From assembly GCF_900100275.1 (NCBI RefSeq), contig NZ_FNET01000004.1, positions 428,692 through 492,691 of the forward strand: 64,000 nt of DNA, given 5' to 3'. The position numbers and the translations under genes are program-made. Numbering within the stretch: position 1 is the stretch's first letter; every line of letters begins with the position of its first letter. The notes below the pieces were generated by a model. The model worked only from the letters and a program-made list of their open reading frames with translations. It searched no databases and was not told the origin of the DNA. This DNA is from Lentzea albidocapillata subsp. violacea. GTDB taxonomy: Bacteria > Actinomycetota > Actinomycetes > Mycobacteriales > Pseudonocardiaceae. Shown piece by piece: positions 16,808 to 26,025 of this stretch.

Positions 16808-17800
16808 ATGTCCGAAACGCCCGGCTGGTCGTCACCCGACCAGCCACAGAACCAGCCGCCGCAGCAGCCTGGCCAGCAGCCGCAGTACGGCTACAACGCC
16901 CCGCCGCCGCCCGGTGGCCAGCCGACGATCAAGCCCGGCGTGATCCCGCTGCGCCCGCTGGCCGTCGGCGAGATCGTCGACGGCGCCATCACGACGATGC
17001 GGCGCTACCCGAAGCTGATCATCGGCGCGGCCGCCGTGGTCGCCGCGGTCACGCAGATCCTCGGCCTGCTGGTGCAGCTGCCGTTCCTCGACGACCTCAC
17101 CGCCGTCGTGGCGCTCGACCCGAACTCGGTCACGCAGGAACAGGCGATCGACCAGCTCACCGGCGCCGTCAGTGGTTTCCTCACCGGCACGCTGCTCAGC
17201 GTCTTCCTGCTGCTGCTCGGCACCGTGTTCCTGTCGGGCTTCATCACCGTCATCGTGGGCCACGCCGTGCTGGGCAAGCCGGTCACGTTCGCGCAGGCGT
17301 GGGAGGAGTTCAAGCCCCGGCTGCTCCCGCTGCTCGGCGCGACGCTCCTGTCCGGTCTCGTGATCACCGTCGGCCTGATCCTGTGCATCGTGCCCGGCAT
17401 CTGGCTGTGGGTGCTGTTCGCCCTGGTCACACCCGCGCTCGTGCTGGAGCGCTGCGGCGTCACCACCGCGTTCGGCCGCTCGAAGAAGCTCGTGGACGGC
17501 GCGTGGTGGCGGACGTTCGGCATCCTGCTGCTCACCGTCGTGATCGGCTGGGTGATCAGCTGGATCATCAGCCTCCCGTTCGGTCTGCTGGGCGCGGCGA
17601 CGACCGGTTTCTCGGCCGACCCCACGGCGTCCCTGAGCGTCGGCTCGCTGATCCTGTCGACCATCGGCGCGATCATCGCCTCGACGATCACGCTGCCGTT
17701 CAGCTCCGCGGTGACCGTGCTGCTCTACGTCGACCGGCGGATGCGGTCCGAGGGCATGGACATCGAACTCCAGCGGGCCGCGGGGCATGGCGGCCTCTGA
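16808..17800 (+). CDS. GDPD-membrane-domain-like multi-pass protein
   Basis: A 330-residue membrane protein. Residues 1-45 are a Pro/Gln/Gly-rich disordered cytoplasmic tail (PQQPGQQPQYGYNAPPP); about six hydrophobic helices follow. The fold matches the membrane domain found before some glycerophosphodiester phosphodiesterases, but no catalytic domain is attached. ATG 16808 starts the recognisable protein; ATG 16775 is possible. It opens the conserved block that in M. tuberculosis is Rv3689-Rv3695. The 3' end overlaps the DUF4129 gene by 14 nt. Confidence 0.82.
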   Translation: MSETPGWSSPDQPQNQPPQQPGQQPQYGYNAPPPPGGQPTIKPGVIPLRPLAVGEIVDGAITTMRRYPKLIIGAAAVVAAVTQILGLLVQLPFLDDLTAVVALDPNSVTQEQAIDQLTGAVSGFLTGTLLSVFLLLLGTVFLSGFITVIVGHAVLGKPVTFAQAWEEFKPRLLPLLGATLLSGLVITVGLILCIVPGIWLWVLFALVTPALVLERCGVTTAFGRSKKLVDGAWWRTFGILLLTVVIGWVISWIISLPFGLLGAATTGFSADPTASLSVGSLILSTIGAIIASTITLPFSSAVTVLLYVDRRMRSEGMDIELQRAAGHGGL

Positions 17801-18386
17801 CCTACCGGTAGATCTCGGCCGCGACGAGGCGAGGGAGGCGGCCGTCCGGGAGCTCGGCGACCCGGCGTACGTCTCCGACGACCCGAACCCGCTGGAACGC
17901 GCCGTCGACTGGGTGCTGACCCGCCTCGGCGAGCTGTTGGCCGGGGCGGGTGGCATGAGTGGCTTCACCGCGTTCACGGTCCTCGTGGCCGTGCTGGTGC
18001 TGGTCGTGATCATCATCAGGCTTCGTGTCGGGCGCACGGGCCGTGCGCTGCGGTCGGGCGACAAGGTGTTCGGTTCGACTGTCATGACGGCCGCCGAGCA
18101 CCGGGCCGCCGCCGAGAAGGCCGCGGCGGCGGGTGATCTGGCCGAGGCCGTGCGCGAACGCTTCCGCGCGGTGGTGCGCGAACTGGAGCAACGCGGCGTG
18201 CTCGACGCACGGGCCGGACGCACCGTGGACGAGGTCGCTTTCGAGGCGGGCCAGGCACTTCCGGTGCTCGCCGACGACCTGCGCGGCGCGGCGGTCCAGT
18301 TCGACGACGTCTGGTACGGCGGCAGGCCCGCGACGGTGGAGGGGTATCAGCGGTTGGTCTCCGTGGACGGCAGGGTGCGCGCATGA
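17787..18386 (+). CDS. DUF4129-domain membrane protein
   Basis: A 199-residue protein with one central membrane helix (about 63-80) and a C-terminal cytoplasmic DUF4129 domain containing EAVRERFRAVVRELEQRGVL and AVQFDDVWYGG. DUF4129 proteins accompany MoxR-DUF58-transglutaminase clusters. The start overlaps the previous gene by 14 nt and the stop overlaps DUF4350 as ATGA. It is equivalent in position to Rv3690. Confidence 0.85.
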   Translation: MAASDLPVDLGRDEAREAAVRELGDPAYVSDDPNPLERAVDWVLTRLGELLAGAGGMSGFTAFTVLVAVLVLVVIIIRLRVGRTGRALRSGDKVFGSTVMTAAEHRAAAEKAAAAGDLAEAVRERFRAVVRELEQRGVLDARAGRTVDEVAFEAGQALPVLADDLRGAAVQFDDVWYGGRPATVEGYQRLVSVDGRVRA

Positions 18387-19414
18387 CGGCGGTCTCTCCC
18401 GACGCCGGCCGGATCTGGACGGCCGCGCGCGGTCCCCTGCTGATCGGCGTGATCATTCTCTTCGCCGCCGTCGTGATCACGTTGCTGCGCGGCAGCGGTG
18501 AGGGCGGCGCGCTCGACCCCCGGTCGTTCCGGCCGGAGGGCAGCCACGCGGTCGCCGATCTGCTGGAGCAGAACGGCGTGCGCGTCGAGCTCACCGACAA
18601 CGCGTCCGCTGTGGACGGTGCGACGCTGTTCGTGACGCAACCGAACCTGATCGACCCGGAACGGCTCGCGGACCTGAGCCGCCGGGCCGCCGCGACGGTG
18701 CTCCTCGCGCCCGCCCCAGGACTGGACCGGGTGGAGCCCGGGACCCGTCAGCCCGGCTGCCCGCTGGCGGACAGGGCCGGCGCGGCGACCCTGGGCGGGT
18801 TCACCTACGAGGGCGATCAGAGTTGTTACGACTCGACGCTGGTCCGCACCGGCACCGTCACGACGATCGGCTACGGCGGGATCTTCACCAACCGCGACGT
18901 CGACGAGGAGGGCAACGCGGCACTCGCGTTGTCGTTGCTGGGCCAGCACGAACGGCTGGTCTGGTACGTGCCGTCGGCAGCGGACAGGTCGCAGCAGAAA
19001 TCGCTGACCGGCCTGATCCCGGACGGCTGGAAGTACGGCGCCCTGCAGCTCGGCATCGCGGCCGTGCTGATCGCGTTGTGGCGGGCCCGCAGGCTCGGCC
19101 GCGTGGTGCCCGAACCGCTCCCGGTCGTGGTGCGCGCCGCCGAGACCGTGGAGGGCAGGGCGCGGCTGTACCGCCGGTCGCACGCCGCCTCGCACGCCGC
19201 CTCCGTCCTGCGGCAGGCCACGCGTGACCGGCTGGCACCGCTGCTGGGGGTGCCGCCGGGCGACGATCCGTCCGAGGAGATCGCCCGCAGGACTTCGCGT
19301 CCCGTCACCTCGGTGCGGGCGCTGCTCTACGACAAGGAGCCGGTGGACGACCGGGGGTTGGTCGCGCTGGCTGCATCGCTCGATGCTCTGGAGAACGAGG
19401 TGCGCAAGGCATGA
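18383..19414 (+). CDS. DUF4350-domain membrane protein
   Basis: A 343-residue protein with membrane helices near residues 20-38 and 215-235. The extracytoplasmic part begins with LDPRSFRPEGSHAVADLLEQNGV, the usual DUF4350 opening, which resembles a GATase-like fold. Its cytoplasmic tail is basic. It is coupled at both ends (ATGA) to the DUF4129 and MoxR genes. It probably forms an envelope-associated complex with the MoxR-DUF58 pair; the role is not established. Confidence 0.85.
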   Translation: MTAVSPDAGRIWTAARGPLLIGVIILFAAVVITLLRGSGEGGALDPRSFRPEGSHAVADLLEQNGVRVELTDNASAVDGATLFVTQPNLIDPERLADLSRRAAATVLLAPAPGLDRVEPGTRQPGCPLADRAGAATLGGFTYEGDQSCYDSTLVRTGTVTTIGYGGIFTNRDVDEEGNAALALSLLGQHERLVWYVPSAADRSQQKSLTGLIPDGWKYGALQLGIAAVLIALWRARRLGRVVPEPLPVVVRAAETVEGRARLYRRSHAASHAASVLRQATRDRLAPLLGVPPGDDPSEEIARRTSRPVTSVRALLYDKEPVDDRGLVALAASLDALENEVRKA

Positions 19415-20373
19415 CGGCAGTGGTCACCACCGAGGAAGCCCGTACGGCGCTGGTGGCGTTGCGCGCGGAGATCGGCAAAGCCGTCGTGGGCAACGACGCC
19501 GCCGTGACGTCGTTGATCCTCGCGTTGCTGTGCAAGGGACACGTGTTGTTGGAGGGTGTTCCGGGCGTTGCGAAGACGTTGCTCGTGCGTGCTCTTGCGC
19601 GCGCGTTGGACCTGTCCACGACGCGTGTGCAGTTCACGCCCGACCTGATGCCCGGCGACCTGACGGGGTCGTTGGTCTACGACTCGCACAACGCGGCGTT
19701 CTCGTTCCGCGAGGGCCCGGTCTTCACGAACCTGCTGCTCGCCGACGAGATCAACCGGACGCCGCCGAAGACGCAGTCCGCGCTGCTGGAGGCGATGGAG
19801 GAACGGCAGGTCTCCGCCGACGGCAAGACGCGGCCGCTGCCGGCGCCGTTCATCGTCGTGGCCACGCAGAACCCGGTGGAGTACGAGGGCACCTACCCGT
19901 TGCCCGAGGCGCAGCTCGACCGGTTCCTGCTCAAGGTGACGATGCCGATCCCTGCGCGGGAGCACGAGATCGACGTGCTGACGCGGCACGCGTCCGGCTT
20001 CGACCCGCGTGACCTGTCCTCGTTGAACCCGGTCGCGAGTGCCGCGCACCTGGAGGCGGGAACGGCGGCCGTGCGCGCGTTGACCGTGGCTCCTGAGGTG
20101 ATCGCGTACGTCGTGGACGTGTGCCGTGCGACCCGTCAGTCTCCGGCCGTGCGTCTGGGCGTTTCTCCCCGTGGCGCAACGGCTCTACTGGCTGCCGCAC
20201 GCGCGTGGGCGTGGCTCTCGGGCCGTGACTACGTGACGCCGGACGACGTGAAGGCGCTCGCACGGCCTGCGTTGCGGCATCGGCTGGAGCTGCGCCCGGA
20301 GGCCGAACTGGAGGGCGTGACGTCGGACGGCGTGCTGGACGGCGTGCTCGGCGCTGTTCAGGTGCCGCGCTGA
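19411..20373 (+). CDS. MoxR-family AAA+ ATPase
   Basis: A 320-residue MoxR chaperone-type ATPase with the MoxR-specific Walker A variant GVPGVAKTLL, Walker B LLLADEINRTPPKTQSA, sensor VATQNPVEYEGTYPLPEAQLDRF and a C-terminal lid. MoxR proteins activate or insert cofactors into a partner carrying a VWA domain, here the DUF58 protein encoded 1 bp downstream. It corresponds to Rv3692 (moxR2) by position. Confidence 0.95.
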   Translation: MTAVVTTEEARTALVALRAEIGKAVVGNDAAVTSLILALLCKGHVLLEGVPGVAKTLLVRALARALDLSTTRVQFTPDLMPGDLTGSLVYDSHNAAFSFREGPVFTNLLLADEINRTPPKTQSALLEAMEERQVSADGKTRPLPAPFIVVATQNPVEYEGTYPLPEAQLDRFLLKVTMPIPAREHEIDVLTRHASGFDPRDLSSLNPVASAAHLEAGTAAVRALTVAPEVIAYVVDVCRATRQSPAVRLGVSPRGATALLAAARAWAWLSGRDYVTPDDVKALARPALRHRLELRPEAELEGVTSDGVLDGVLGAVQVPR

Positions 20374-20374
20374 C

Positions 20375-21664
20375 GTGGCGCTCACGGGCCGCGCGGGACT
20401 GCTCGCGCTCATCGGGGTCTTCGTCGTCGGGCTTCTCCTGCCGTCGTGGCAAGGGATTCTCGTCTTGTTCGGCCTTCTGGTGCTGTGCGTGGCCGTCGAC
20501 TTGTTGTTGGCGGCCGGCGTGCGGCAGTTGACGTTCTCGCGCGCGGGGGCGACGTCGGTGCGCACGGGCGAGCCGTGTGTGGTGCAGCTGACCGTGCACA
20601 ACCCTGGGCGTCGGCTGCGTGGCGTTCTTCGTGACGCATGGGCGCCTTCTGCCGGTGTGGTCGCCGATCGGGTTGCGGTCGACGTGCCCGCTGGTGGTTC
20701 GCGTGTGCTGTCTTTCGAACTACGGCCTATACGCCGTGGCGATCGCGCCGCGGACCGTGTGACCGTGCGTTCCCACGGTCCGTTGGGCATCGCGGCACGG
20801 CAGGGCTCACACGTCGTGCCGTGGACGGTGCGCGCGCTGCCGCCGTTCCACAGCCGCCGTCACCTTCCTCCCCTGCTGGAACGCCTGCGCGAACTGGATG
20901 GCCGCCGTGCCTCGTTGATCCGTGGCGCCGGCACGGAGTTCGACTCGCTGCGCGCGTACGTCATCGGTGACGACGTGCGCTCGATCGACTGGCGTGCGTC
21001 GGCTCGTTCGGCGGACGTGGTGGTGCGCACCTGGCGCCCCGAACGCGACCGGCAGGTGACGATCGTGCTCGACACGGCCCGCACCTCGGCGGGTCGCGTG
21101 GACGGCGCCCTGGGCGGCCTGCCGCGCCTGGACACGGCGATGGACGCCGCGTTGTTGTTGTCCGCCTTGGCTTCGCAGGCCCGTGACCAGGTCGACTTCC
21201 TGGCGTTCAGCCACCAGGTGCGTGCCTCGGTACCGCGGGCGACGCTGCCCGTCCTGGTGCGGGCCATGGCACCGCTGGAGGCCGAACTGGTCGAGTTCGA
21301 CGCGCGCGGCGCCGTCGCCGAGGTGCTTCGCCGCGCCGGCCGCCGCTCGCTGGTCGTGCTGCTGACGTCGCTGGAGCCGTCGATCGAGCACGGTCTGCTG
21401 CCGCTGCTGCCGGCGCTGGCCACGCGGCACCACCTGCTGATCGCGTCGGTGTCCGACCCGGCCGTGCACGCGATGGCCGCCGGACGTGGCGACCTGGAGG
21501 CCGTGTACTCGGCTGCTGCCGCGGAACGCACTCTGGCCGAACGCCGGCGCCTCACCGCGTTGCTCGCACGGCACGGTGTCGACGTCGTGGACGCACTGCC
21601 CGATGACCTGCCGCGCGCTCTCGCGGACCGCTATCTCTCGTTGAAGGCCGCAGGCAAGCTCTAA
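20375..21664 (+). CDS. DUF58 (VWA-like) protein
   Basis: A 429-residue protein with two N-terminal membrane helices and a DUF58 domain. The conserved segment GAGTEFDSLRAYVIGDDVRSIDW is followed by a degenerate VWA fold with VLDTARTSAG. The GTG start lies one base after the MoxR stop. It is the usual partner of MoxR ATPases in bacterial envelope clusters. The stop overlaps the stop of converging spoIIM by 4 nt. Confidence 0.92.
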   Translation: MALTGRAGLLALIGVFVVGLLLPSWQGILVLFGLLVLCVAVDLLLAAGVRQLTFSRAGATSVRTGEPCVVQLTVHNPGRRLRGVLRDAWAPSAGVVADRVAVDVPAGGSRVLSFELRPIRRGDRAADRVTVRSHGPLGIAARQGSHVVPWTVRALPPFHSRRHLPPLLERLRELDGRRASLIRGAGTEFDSLRAYVIGDDVRSIDWRASARSADVVVRTWRPERDRQVTIVLDTARTSAGRVDGALGGLPRLDTAMDAALLLSALASQARDQVDFLAFSHQVRASVPRATLPVLVRAMAPLEAELVEFDARGAVAEVLRRAGRRSLVVLLTSLEPSIEHGLLPLLPALATRHHLLIASVSDPAVHAMAAGRGDLEAVYSAAAAERTLAERRRLTALLARHGVDVVDALPDDLPRALADRYLSLKAAGKL

Positions 21665-22668
21665 ACGGCGACCGGCGCGACGTCCTCACGTTCGCTCGCG
21701 TCCATGTCGCCGGTCTCGCCCTGCCGCGCGGCCCGGCGTCCGATCACGAAGACGTACAGCAGGAACAACACCTCGGCCACCACTCCGATGCCGACGCGCG
21801 CCCACGTGGGCAGTCCGGAAGGCGTCACGAACCCTTCCAGCACGCCGGACACGAGCAGCACCACGACCAGTCCGAGCGCCACCGCGACGACCGACCGGCC
21901 CTCCGTGGCGAGGGCCTGGGCGCGGGTGCGCTTGCCGGGGTCGATCACCTGCCAGCCCAGCCGCATGCCGATGCCCGCCGCCACGAACACGGCCGTGAGC
22001 TCCAACAACCCGTGCGGCGCCAACAGTCCGAGGAACAACCCTCCGCGGCCCGCGCCGAACATCAGCCCGATGCCGACGCCGACGTTGAGGGCGTTGGTGA
22101 AGAGCAGGTAGACCGGCGGAATCGCGAACAGCACGCCCAGCAACAGGCAGGCAGCGGCGATCCAGGCGTTGTTCGTCCACACCTTCGCCGCGAACGACCC
22201 GGCGGGGTCGCTGGAGTAGTACGACTCGTACCCGCCGCCGACCCTCGTCATCTCGCGGATCTCGTCCGGCGCGGCGATGGTCGCCTGCACGTCCGGGTTG
22301 GCGGCGATCCACGCCGCGATGATGCCGGTGAGCAGGTAGAACGCGATCCCGGCCGGCACCCACCACCGCCAGCCGAGGTAGATCGCGGCGGGCAGCCGGT
22401 GCGTGAAGAAGCGCGTGAACGTCCGCCAGGCGGGTGTATGCGTGCCCGTCAGCACCGACCGCGCCCCGGCGACCAGCGCCGAGAGCCGTTCGACCGTGGC
22501 CGGGTCCGGCATCTGGCTGCGCACGACCGACAGGTGCGTCGTCACCCGCTGGTAGAGCTCGATCAGCTCGTCGGCCTCGGCTCCGCTGAGCTTCCCGGAC
22601 CGCTTGACCAGCTGCTCGAGCCGCCGCCACGACTCGCGGTGGCGATCGATGAAGACGTCCAGATCCAC
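21661..22668 (-). CDS. Stage II sporulation protein M-like membrane protein
   Basis: A 335-residue SpoIIM-family protein with a cytoplasmic N-terminus (MDLDVFIDRHRESWRRLE) and about five membrane helices in the second half, including LFLGLLAPHGLLELTAVFVAAG. In Bacillus, SpoIIM supports septal peptidoglycan hydrolysis; in actinobacteria the paralogue sits with MoxR and RDD genes as here. The GTG start faces the RDD gene's ATG with one base between the two start codons. Confidence 0.9.
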   Translation of the reverse strand: MDLDVFIDRHRESWRRLEQLVKRSGKLSGAEADELIELYQRVTTHLSVVRSQMPDPATVERLSALVAGARSVLTGTHTPAWRTFTRFFTHRLPAAIYLGWRWWVPAGIAFYLLTGIIAAWIAANPDVQATIAAPDEIREMTRVGGGYESYYSSDPAGSFAAKVWTNNAWIAAACLLLGVLFAIPPVYLLFTNALNVGVGIGLMFGAGRGGLFLGLLAPHGLLELTAVFVAAGIGMRLGWQVIDPGKRTRAQALATEGRSVVAVALGLVVVLLVSGVLEGFVTPSGLPTWARVGIGVVAEVLFLLYVFVIGRRAARQGETGDMDASEREDVAPVAV

Positions 22669-22669
22669 G

Positions 22670-23419
22670 ATGAGTCACACTATCCGTGTGGGGGACCTCG
22701 TCACCGGTGAAGCCGTAGTTCTGGACCTGCGCGTCGCACAGCTCGCCAGCAGGGCGGTCGCGTACGCGATCGACGTGGCGGTGCAGTTCGGCCTGCTCGT
22801 CATCCTGTTCCTGATCGCGCCGGTCGACATCGACAACGCGCTGCAGGACGCGCTCGCGCTCACGCTGCTGATAGCCGTGATGATCGGCTTCCCGACCGCG
22901 ATGGAGACCGCGACGCGAGGCCGTTCGCTGGGCAAGCTCGCCATGGGCCTGCGCGTGGTGCGCGACGACGGCGGCGCGATCCGCTTCCGGCACGCCCTGG
23001 TGCGCTCGCTCACCGGCTTCGTCGTGGACTTCTGGGTGCTGGGCCTCGGCGGCGCGATCGCGCTGTTCGTCTCCCTCTTCTCGCCGCAGGGCAAGCGGGT
23101 CGGCGACTATCTGGCCGGCACGGTGGTGATCCACACCCGCGTGCCGCGCCAGGAGGTGGAGCTCGCCGTGATGCCGCCGCAGCTCGCGCAGTGGGCGTCG
23201 GGGCTCGACCTGTCGCAGCTGCCGGAGGAGCTGGTGCTGGCAGCGCGGCAGTACCTGAGCCGCTATCACGAGCTGAACGAGCAGGCGCGGTGGGATCTGG
23301 GCTCGCGGCTGTCGGACGACGTCGGCGCGGCGATCCGGTCGCCGCGGGTCGAGTACACGCATCCGCACCCGTACCTGTCGGCGGTGCTGGCGGAGCGCAG
23401 GCGTCGCGCGGCAAGCTAG
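22670..23419 (+). CDS. RDD-family membrane protein
   Basis: A 249-residue RDD protein with three or four hydrophobic segments. The family core includes LASRAVAYAIDVAVQ, with the R-x-x-D arrangement, and TATRGRSLGKLAMGLRVVRDDGG. A soluble C-terminal domain of ~100 residues ends in RRRRAAS. RDD proteins are thought to act in transport or ion homeostasis. It corresponds to Rv3695 by position. The stop lies inside a tandem 41-bp duplication. Confidence 0.9.
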   Translation: MSHTIRVGDLVTGEAVVLDLRVAQLASRAVAYAIDVAVQFGLLVILFLIAPVDIDNALQDALALTLLIAVMIGFPTAMETATRGRSLGKLAMGLRVVRDDGGAIRFRHALVRSLTGFVVDFWVLGLGGAIALFVSLFSPQGKRVGDYLAGTVVIHTRVPRQEVELAVMPPQLAQWASGLDLSQLPEELVLAARQYLSRYHELNEQARWDLGSRLSDDVGAAIRSPRVEYTHPHPYLSAVLAERRRRAAS

Positions 23420-23473
23420 CCGTTCGCCAGCCGGAGCGCAGGCGTCGCGCGGCGAGCTAGGCGTTCGCCAGCC
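23392..23473. repeat. 41-bp tandem duplication across the RDD stop codon
   Basis: Positions 23392-23432 and 23433-23473 are adjacent direct copies that differ at two positions. The first copy encodes the end of the RDD protein and its stop, and the second repeats the same segment as non-coding DNA, including a second in-register TAG. It looks like a recent slippage or unequal-crossover event. Confidence 0.9.
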
Positions 23474-23606
23474 GAAGGCGTTCGGCGCCTTGTTCGCGCA
23501 CGGCGTCACCTGACGGCGTCGGATCGCCGTGCAGGACCCCACCGTGCGTTGTGCAGGGCGGTCCACATGCTCCCAGCCCCTCGCCGTCCCGCAAGTGCTG
23601 AGCCCT

Positions 23607-25019
23607 TTAGTCGAGCCGGAAGCCGTAGGGCAGTTCGAGGCGGTGGCGGGCCAGCAGCGCGGAGTCCGCGAGGATCTCGCGGGTCGGTCCGTCCGCCACG
23701 ACCACGCCGTCGTCGATCAGCACGCTGCGGGGGCAGATCTGCAGCGCGAACGGCAGGTCGTGCGTGACCATCAGCATGGTGGGCGCCAACGAGAGCAGCA
23801 GCTCGGCGAGTTCGCGGCGGGCCACCGGTTCGAGGTTGGCCGACGGCTCGTCCAGCACCAGGATCTCCGGCGAGCAGGCGAGCACCGAGGCCAGCGCGAC
23901 GCGGCGCCGCTGACCGCCGGACAGGTGCAGCGGCGAGCGGTCCGCGACCGACTCCATTCCCACTGCACTCAACGCCTTCCGCACGCGGGCGTCCACATCG
24001 GACATGCCGAAGTTGCGCGGCCCGAACGCGACGTCCTCCCCGACGGTCGGGCAGAACAGCTGGTCGTCGGGGTCCTGGAAGACGAGCCCGACGCGGCGCC
24101 GGATCTCGCGCAGGTTCTGCCTGCGCACCTCCAGTCCGGCGATGGAGATCGACCCCGAGCCGCCACCGAGAACTCCGTTGAGGTGCAACGCGAACGTGGT
24201 CTTGCCCGCGCCGTTCGGGCCGAGCACCGCGACGCGTTCGCCGTGCTCGACGCGCAGGTCGACGCCGAACAGCGCCTGGTGCCCGTCCGGGTAGGCGAAG
24301 GCGAGCTTCGAGACCTCCAGGGCAGCGGCGGCAGGGGTCTCGGGAACGATCGTCGCCGAGCCTGCCTGCCCGCCCGTCCAGCCGCGCGACACCATCGCGA
24401 GGTGCACCCTCTCTCCGCGTTCGTAGGACCGGATGAACAACGTGCCGACCGACCGGGCCGCCGCGCCGGCCTGCCACAGGAAGCGGGGGTCGTCGCCGCG
24501 GGAGATGCGTGCGACGCGCATGCGTTTCGCCTCGCCCACGACGACCTCGCCGTACCGCAGCATCAGCGTGGCGATCATGATCAGCGGCGCCGGCACCCGC
24601 AACGTCTGCAGGCCGCGCAGCAACTCCCCCGGTGCCGTCGTGGCGGCCAGGGTCAGGCTGACCAGGACGCCCAGCGTGCCCTTGGCGAGGATGTTCCAGC
24701 CCGCCAGGGAGCCCTCCACCGACACCGAGAAGCCGAGGAAATCGGTGCGCGGGTCCGTGCCGAAGATCGGCAGCAGGAACGCGAGCACCACGAACGGCAC
24801 CTCGATCACCGCGCGCTTCACGAACCACAGCACGGGAACCCGCGCCACGAACCACACCGCGACGACCAGCAGCAGGTAGAGGCCGAACAACGGGAACATC
24901 GTGCGCGGGGTCGCGACGACGCCCAGCACCGCCCCGAACGCCACGAGGATCTTCACGTGGGGCGCGAGGCGGTGCACCGGCGAGTCGCCGGCGTGGTGCA
25001 GGACGTCGTGGGCGCTCAT
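23607..25019 (-). CDS. Fused energy-coupling-factor transporter, CbiQ-CbiO
   Basis: One 470-residue polypeptide carrying both the transmembrane EcfT/CbiQ domain (about 1-225) and the ATPase EcfA/CbiO domain (about 235-470). The CbiQ part has the Ala-Arg-Gly-type coupling motif near RVARISRGDDPRFLW. The ATPase has Walker A GPNGAGKTT, signature LSGGQRRRVALA and Walker B ILVLDEPSANL. With CbiM and the PDGLE protein encoded upstream it forms a cobalt or nickel importer. Most systems encode Q and O separately. The stop region starts 187 bp from the RDD gene. Confidence 0.92.
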   Translation of the reverse strand: MSAHDVLHHAGDSPVHRLAPHVKILVAFGAVLGVVATPRTMFPLFGLYLLLVVAVWFVARVPVLWFVKRAVIEVPFVVLAFLLPIFGTDPRTDFLGFSVSVEGSLAGWNILAKGTLGVLVSLTLAATTAPGELLRGLQTLRVPAPLIMIATLMLRYGEVVVGEAKRMRVARISRGDDPRFLWQAGAAARSVGTLFIRSYERGERVHLAMVSRGWTGGQAGSATIVPETPAAAALEVSKLAFAYPDGHQALFGVDLRVEHGERVAVLGPNGAGKTTFALHLNGVLGGGSGSISIAGLEVRRQNLREIRRRVGLVFQDPDDQLFCPTVGEDVAFGPRNFGMSDVDARVRKALSAVGMESVADRSPLHLSGGQRRRVALASVLACSPEILVLDEPSANLEPVARRELAELLLSLAPTMLMVTHDLPFALQICPRSVLIDDGVVVADGPTREILADSALLARHRLELPYGFRLD

Positions 25020-25300
25020 CAGGCGTCGGACTTCTTGCGCAGCATCCAGAACAGGCCGAACGAGATGGCCAGGACCACGACCACACCGAGCACGCCCGCG
25101 AGGCCGGTGAACCTGTCGTCACCGCCGAACGCGTAGTCGGCGAACGTGCTGCCGGCGAACGGGTGCTCCTGCGCGTGCTCGGCGATCCCGGTGTCCTCGA
25201 CGGTCTTGTCCAGGCCGTCCGGGTCGCCGGACGCGAAGTACGACAGCACTCCCGCGATCAGCAGCGACACGAACGCGAACCCGATGAAGAACTTCTTCAC
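25019..25300 (-). CDS. PDGLE-domain protein, CbiN-like
   Basis: A 93-residue protein with an N-terminal helix (FFIGFAFVSLLIAGVLSYF), the variant motif DPDGLDKTVED and a C-terminal helix. This is the shape of CbiN and PDGLE-domain proteins, the small component that works with CbiM in cobalt and nickel uptake. ATG overlaps the CbiM stop by 4 nt and its own stop overlaps the CbiQO start. A separate CbiN was not seen, so this probably fills that role. Confidence 0.88.
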   Translation of the reverse strand: MKKFFIGFAFVSLLIAGVLSYFASGDPDGLDKTVEDTGIAEHAQEHPFAGSTFADYAFGGDDRFTGLAGVLGVVVVLAISFGLFWMLRKKSDA

Positions 25301-25968
25301 GGCCGGACCTCCAGCGGCTTGGTGTTGCCCTTCAGCAGGTAGACGAGGTCAGGGCGGATCGACGCGACCGAGGTGACCGTGACGGCGGTGATCAGGCCCT
25401 CGCCGATGCCGATCAGCGCGTGCAGGCCCCACATCAGCAGGGCGACCTTGCCGATCTCCACGCCTCCCGCGCCGCCGATGGCGTACTCGACGATAAAGCC
25501 GGTCGCGGCCAGCAGGGTGTTGACGAACGCCGAGATGAACGCGACGGCGGCGAGACCACCCTTGCCCTTAGCGGCGATCTTGCGCAGCGCGACGGCGACG
25601 AGGAACCCGGCCACGGTGCCGATCAGCGCCATGTTGGTGACGTTGGCACCCAGTGCGGTGAGGCCGCCGTCCGCGAACAGCAGCGCCTGCACGACGAGCA
25701 CGATCGTCACGCACAACGCGCCGACGTACGGGCCGACCAGGATCGCCGCGAGCGCACCGCCCAGCAGGTGCCCGGAGGCGCCGGGCAGGATCGGGAAGTT
25801 GATCATCTGGACGGCGAAGATGAACGTGGCCACCAGGCCGGCCATCGGCGCCGTGCGGTCGTCGAGGTCCGCACGGGCCTTGACCAACGCGAACCCGACG
25901 CCTGCCGCAGCCAGGACGAGGAGGACGACCGACACCGGCGCGTTCAGCAGACCGTCGCTCATGTGCAT
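25297..25968 (-). CDS. cbiM: CbiM-type cobalt/nickel substrate-binding permease
   Basis: The S component of an ECF cobalt/nickel importer, 223 residues with about six helices. ATG 25968 gives the N-terminus MHMSDG; family members hold the metal with the amino terminus and His2, so the exposed Met-His fixes the start. The frame is open further upstream, but those residues are not conserved. No cobalamin riboswitch was recognised upstream. Cobalt versus nickel cannot be decided from the sequence. Confidence 0.9.
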   Translation of the reverse strand: MHMSDGLLNAPVSVVLLVLAAAGVGFALVKARADLDDRTAPMAGLVATFIFAVQMINFPILPGASGHLLGGALAAILVGPYVGALCVTIVLVVQALLFADGGLTALGANVTNMALIGTVAGFLVAVALRKIAAKGKGGLAAVAFISAFVNTLLAATGFIVEYAIGGAGGVEIGKVALLMWGLHALIGIGEGLITAVTVTSVASIRPDLVYLLKGNTKPLEVRP

Positions 25969-26025
25969 GGCAACAGGTGACATGAGCGCTAACGCTAATT
26001 GCCGGACCTCGGCTATGGCTAGAAC

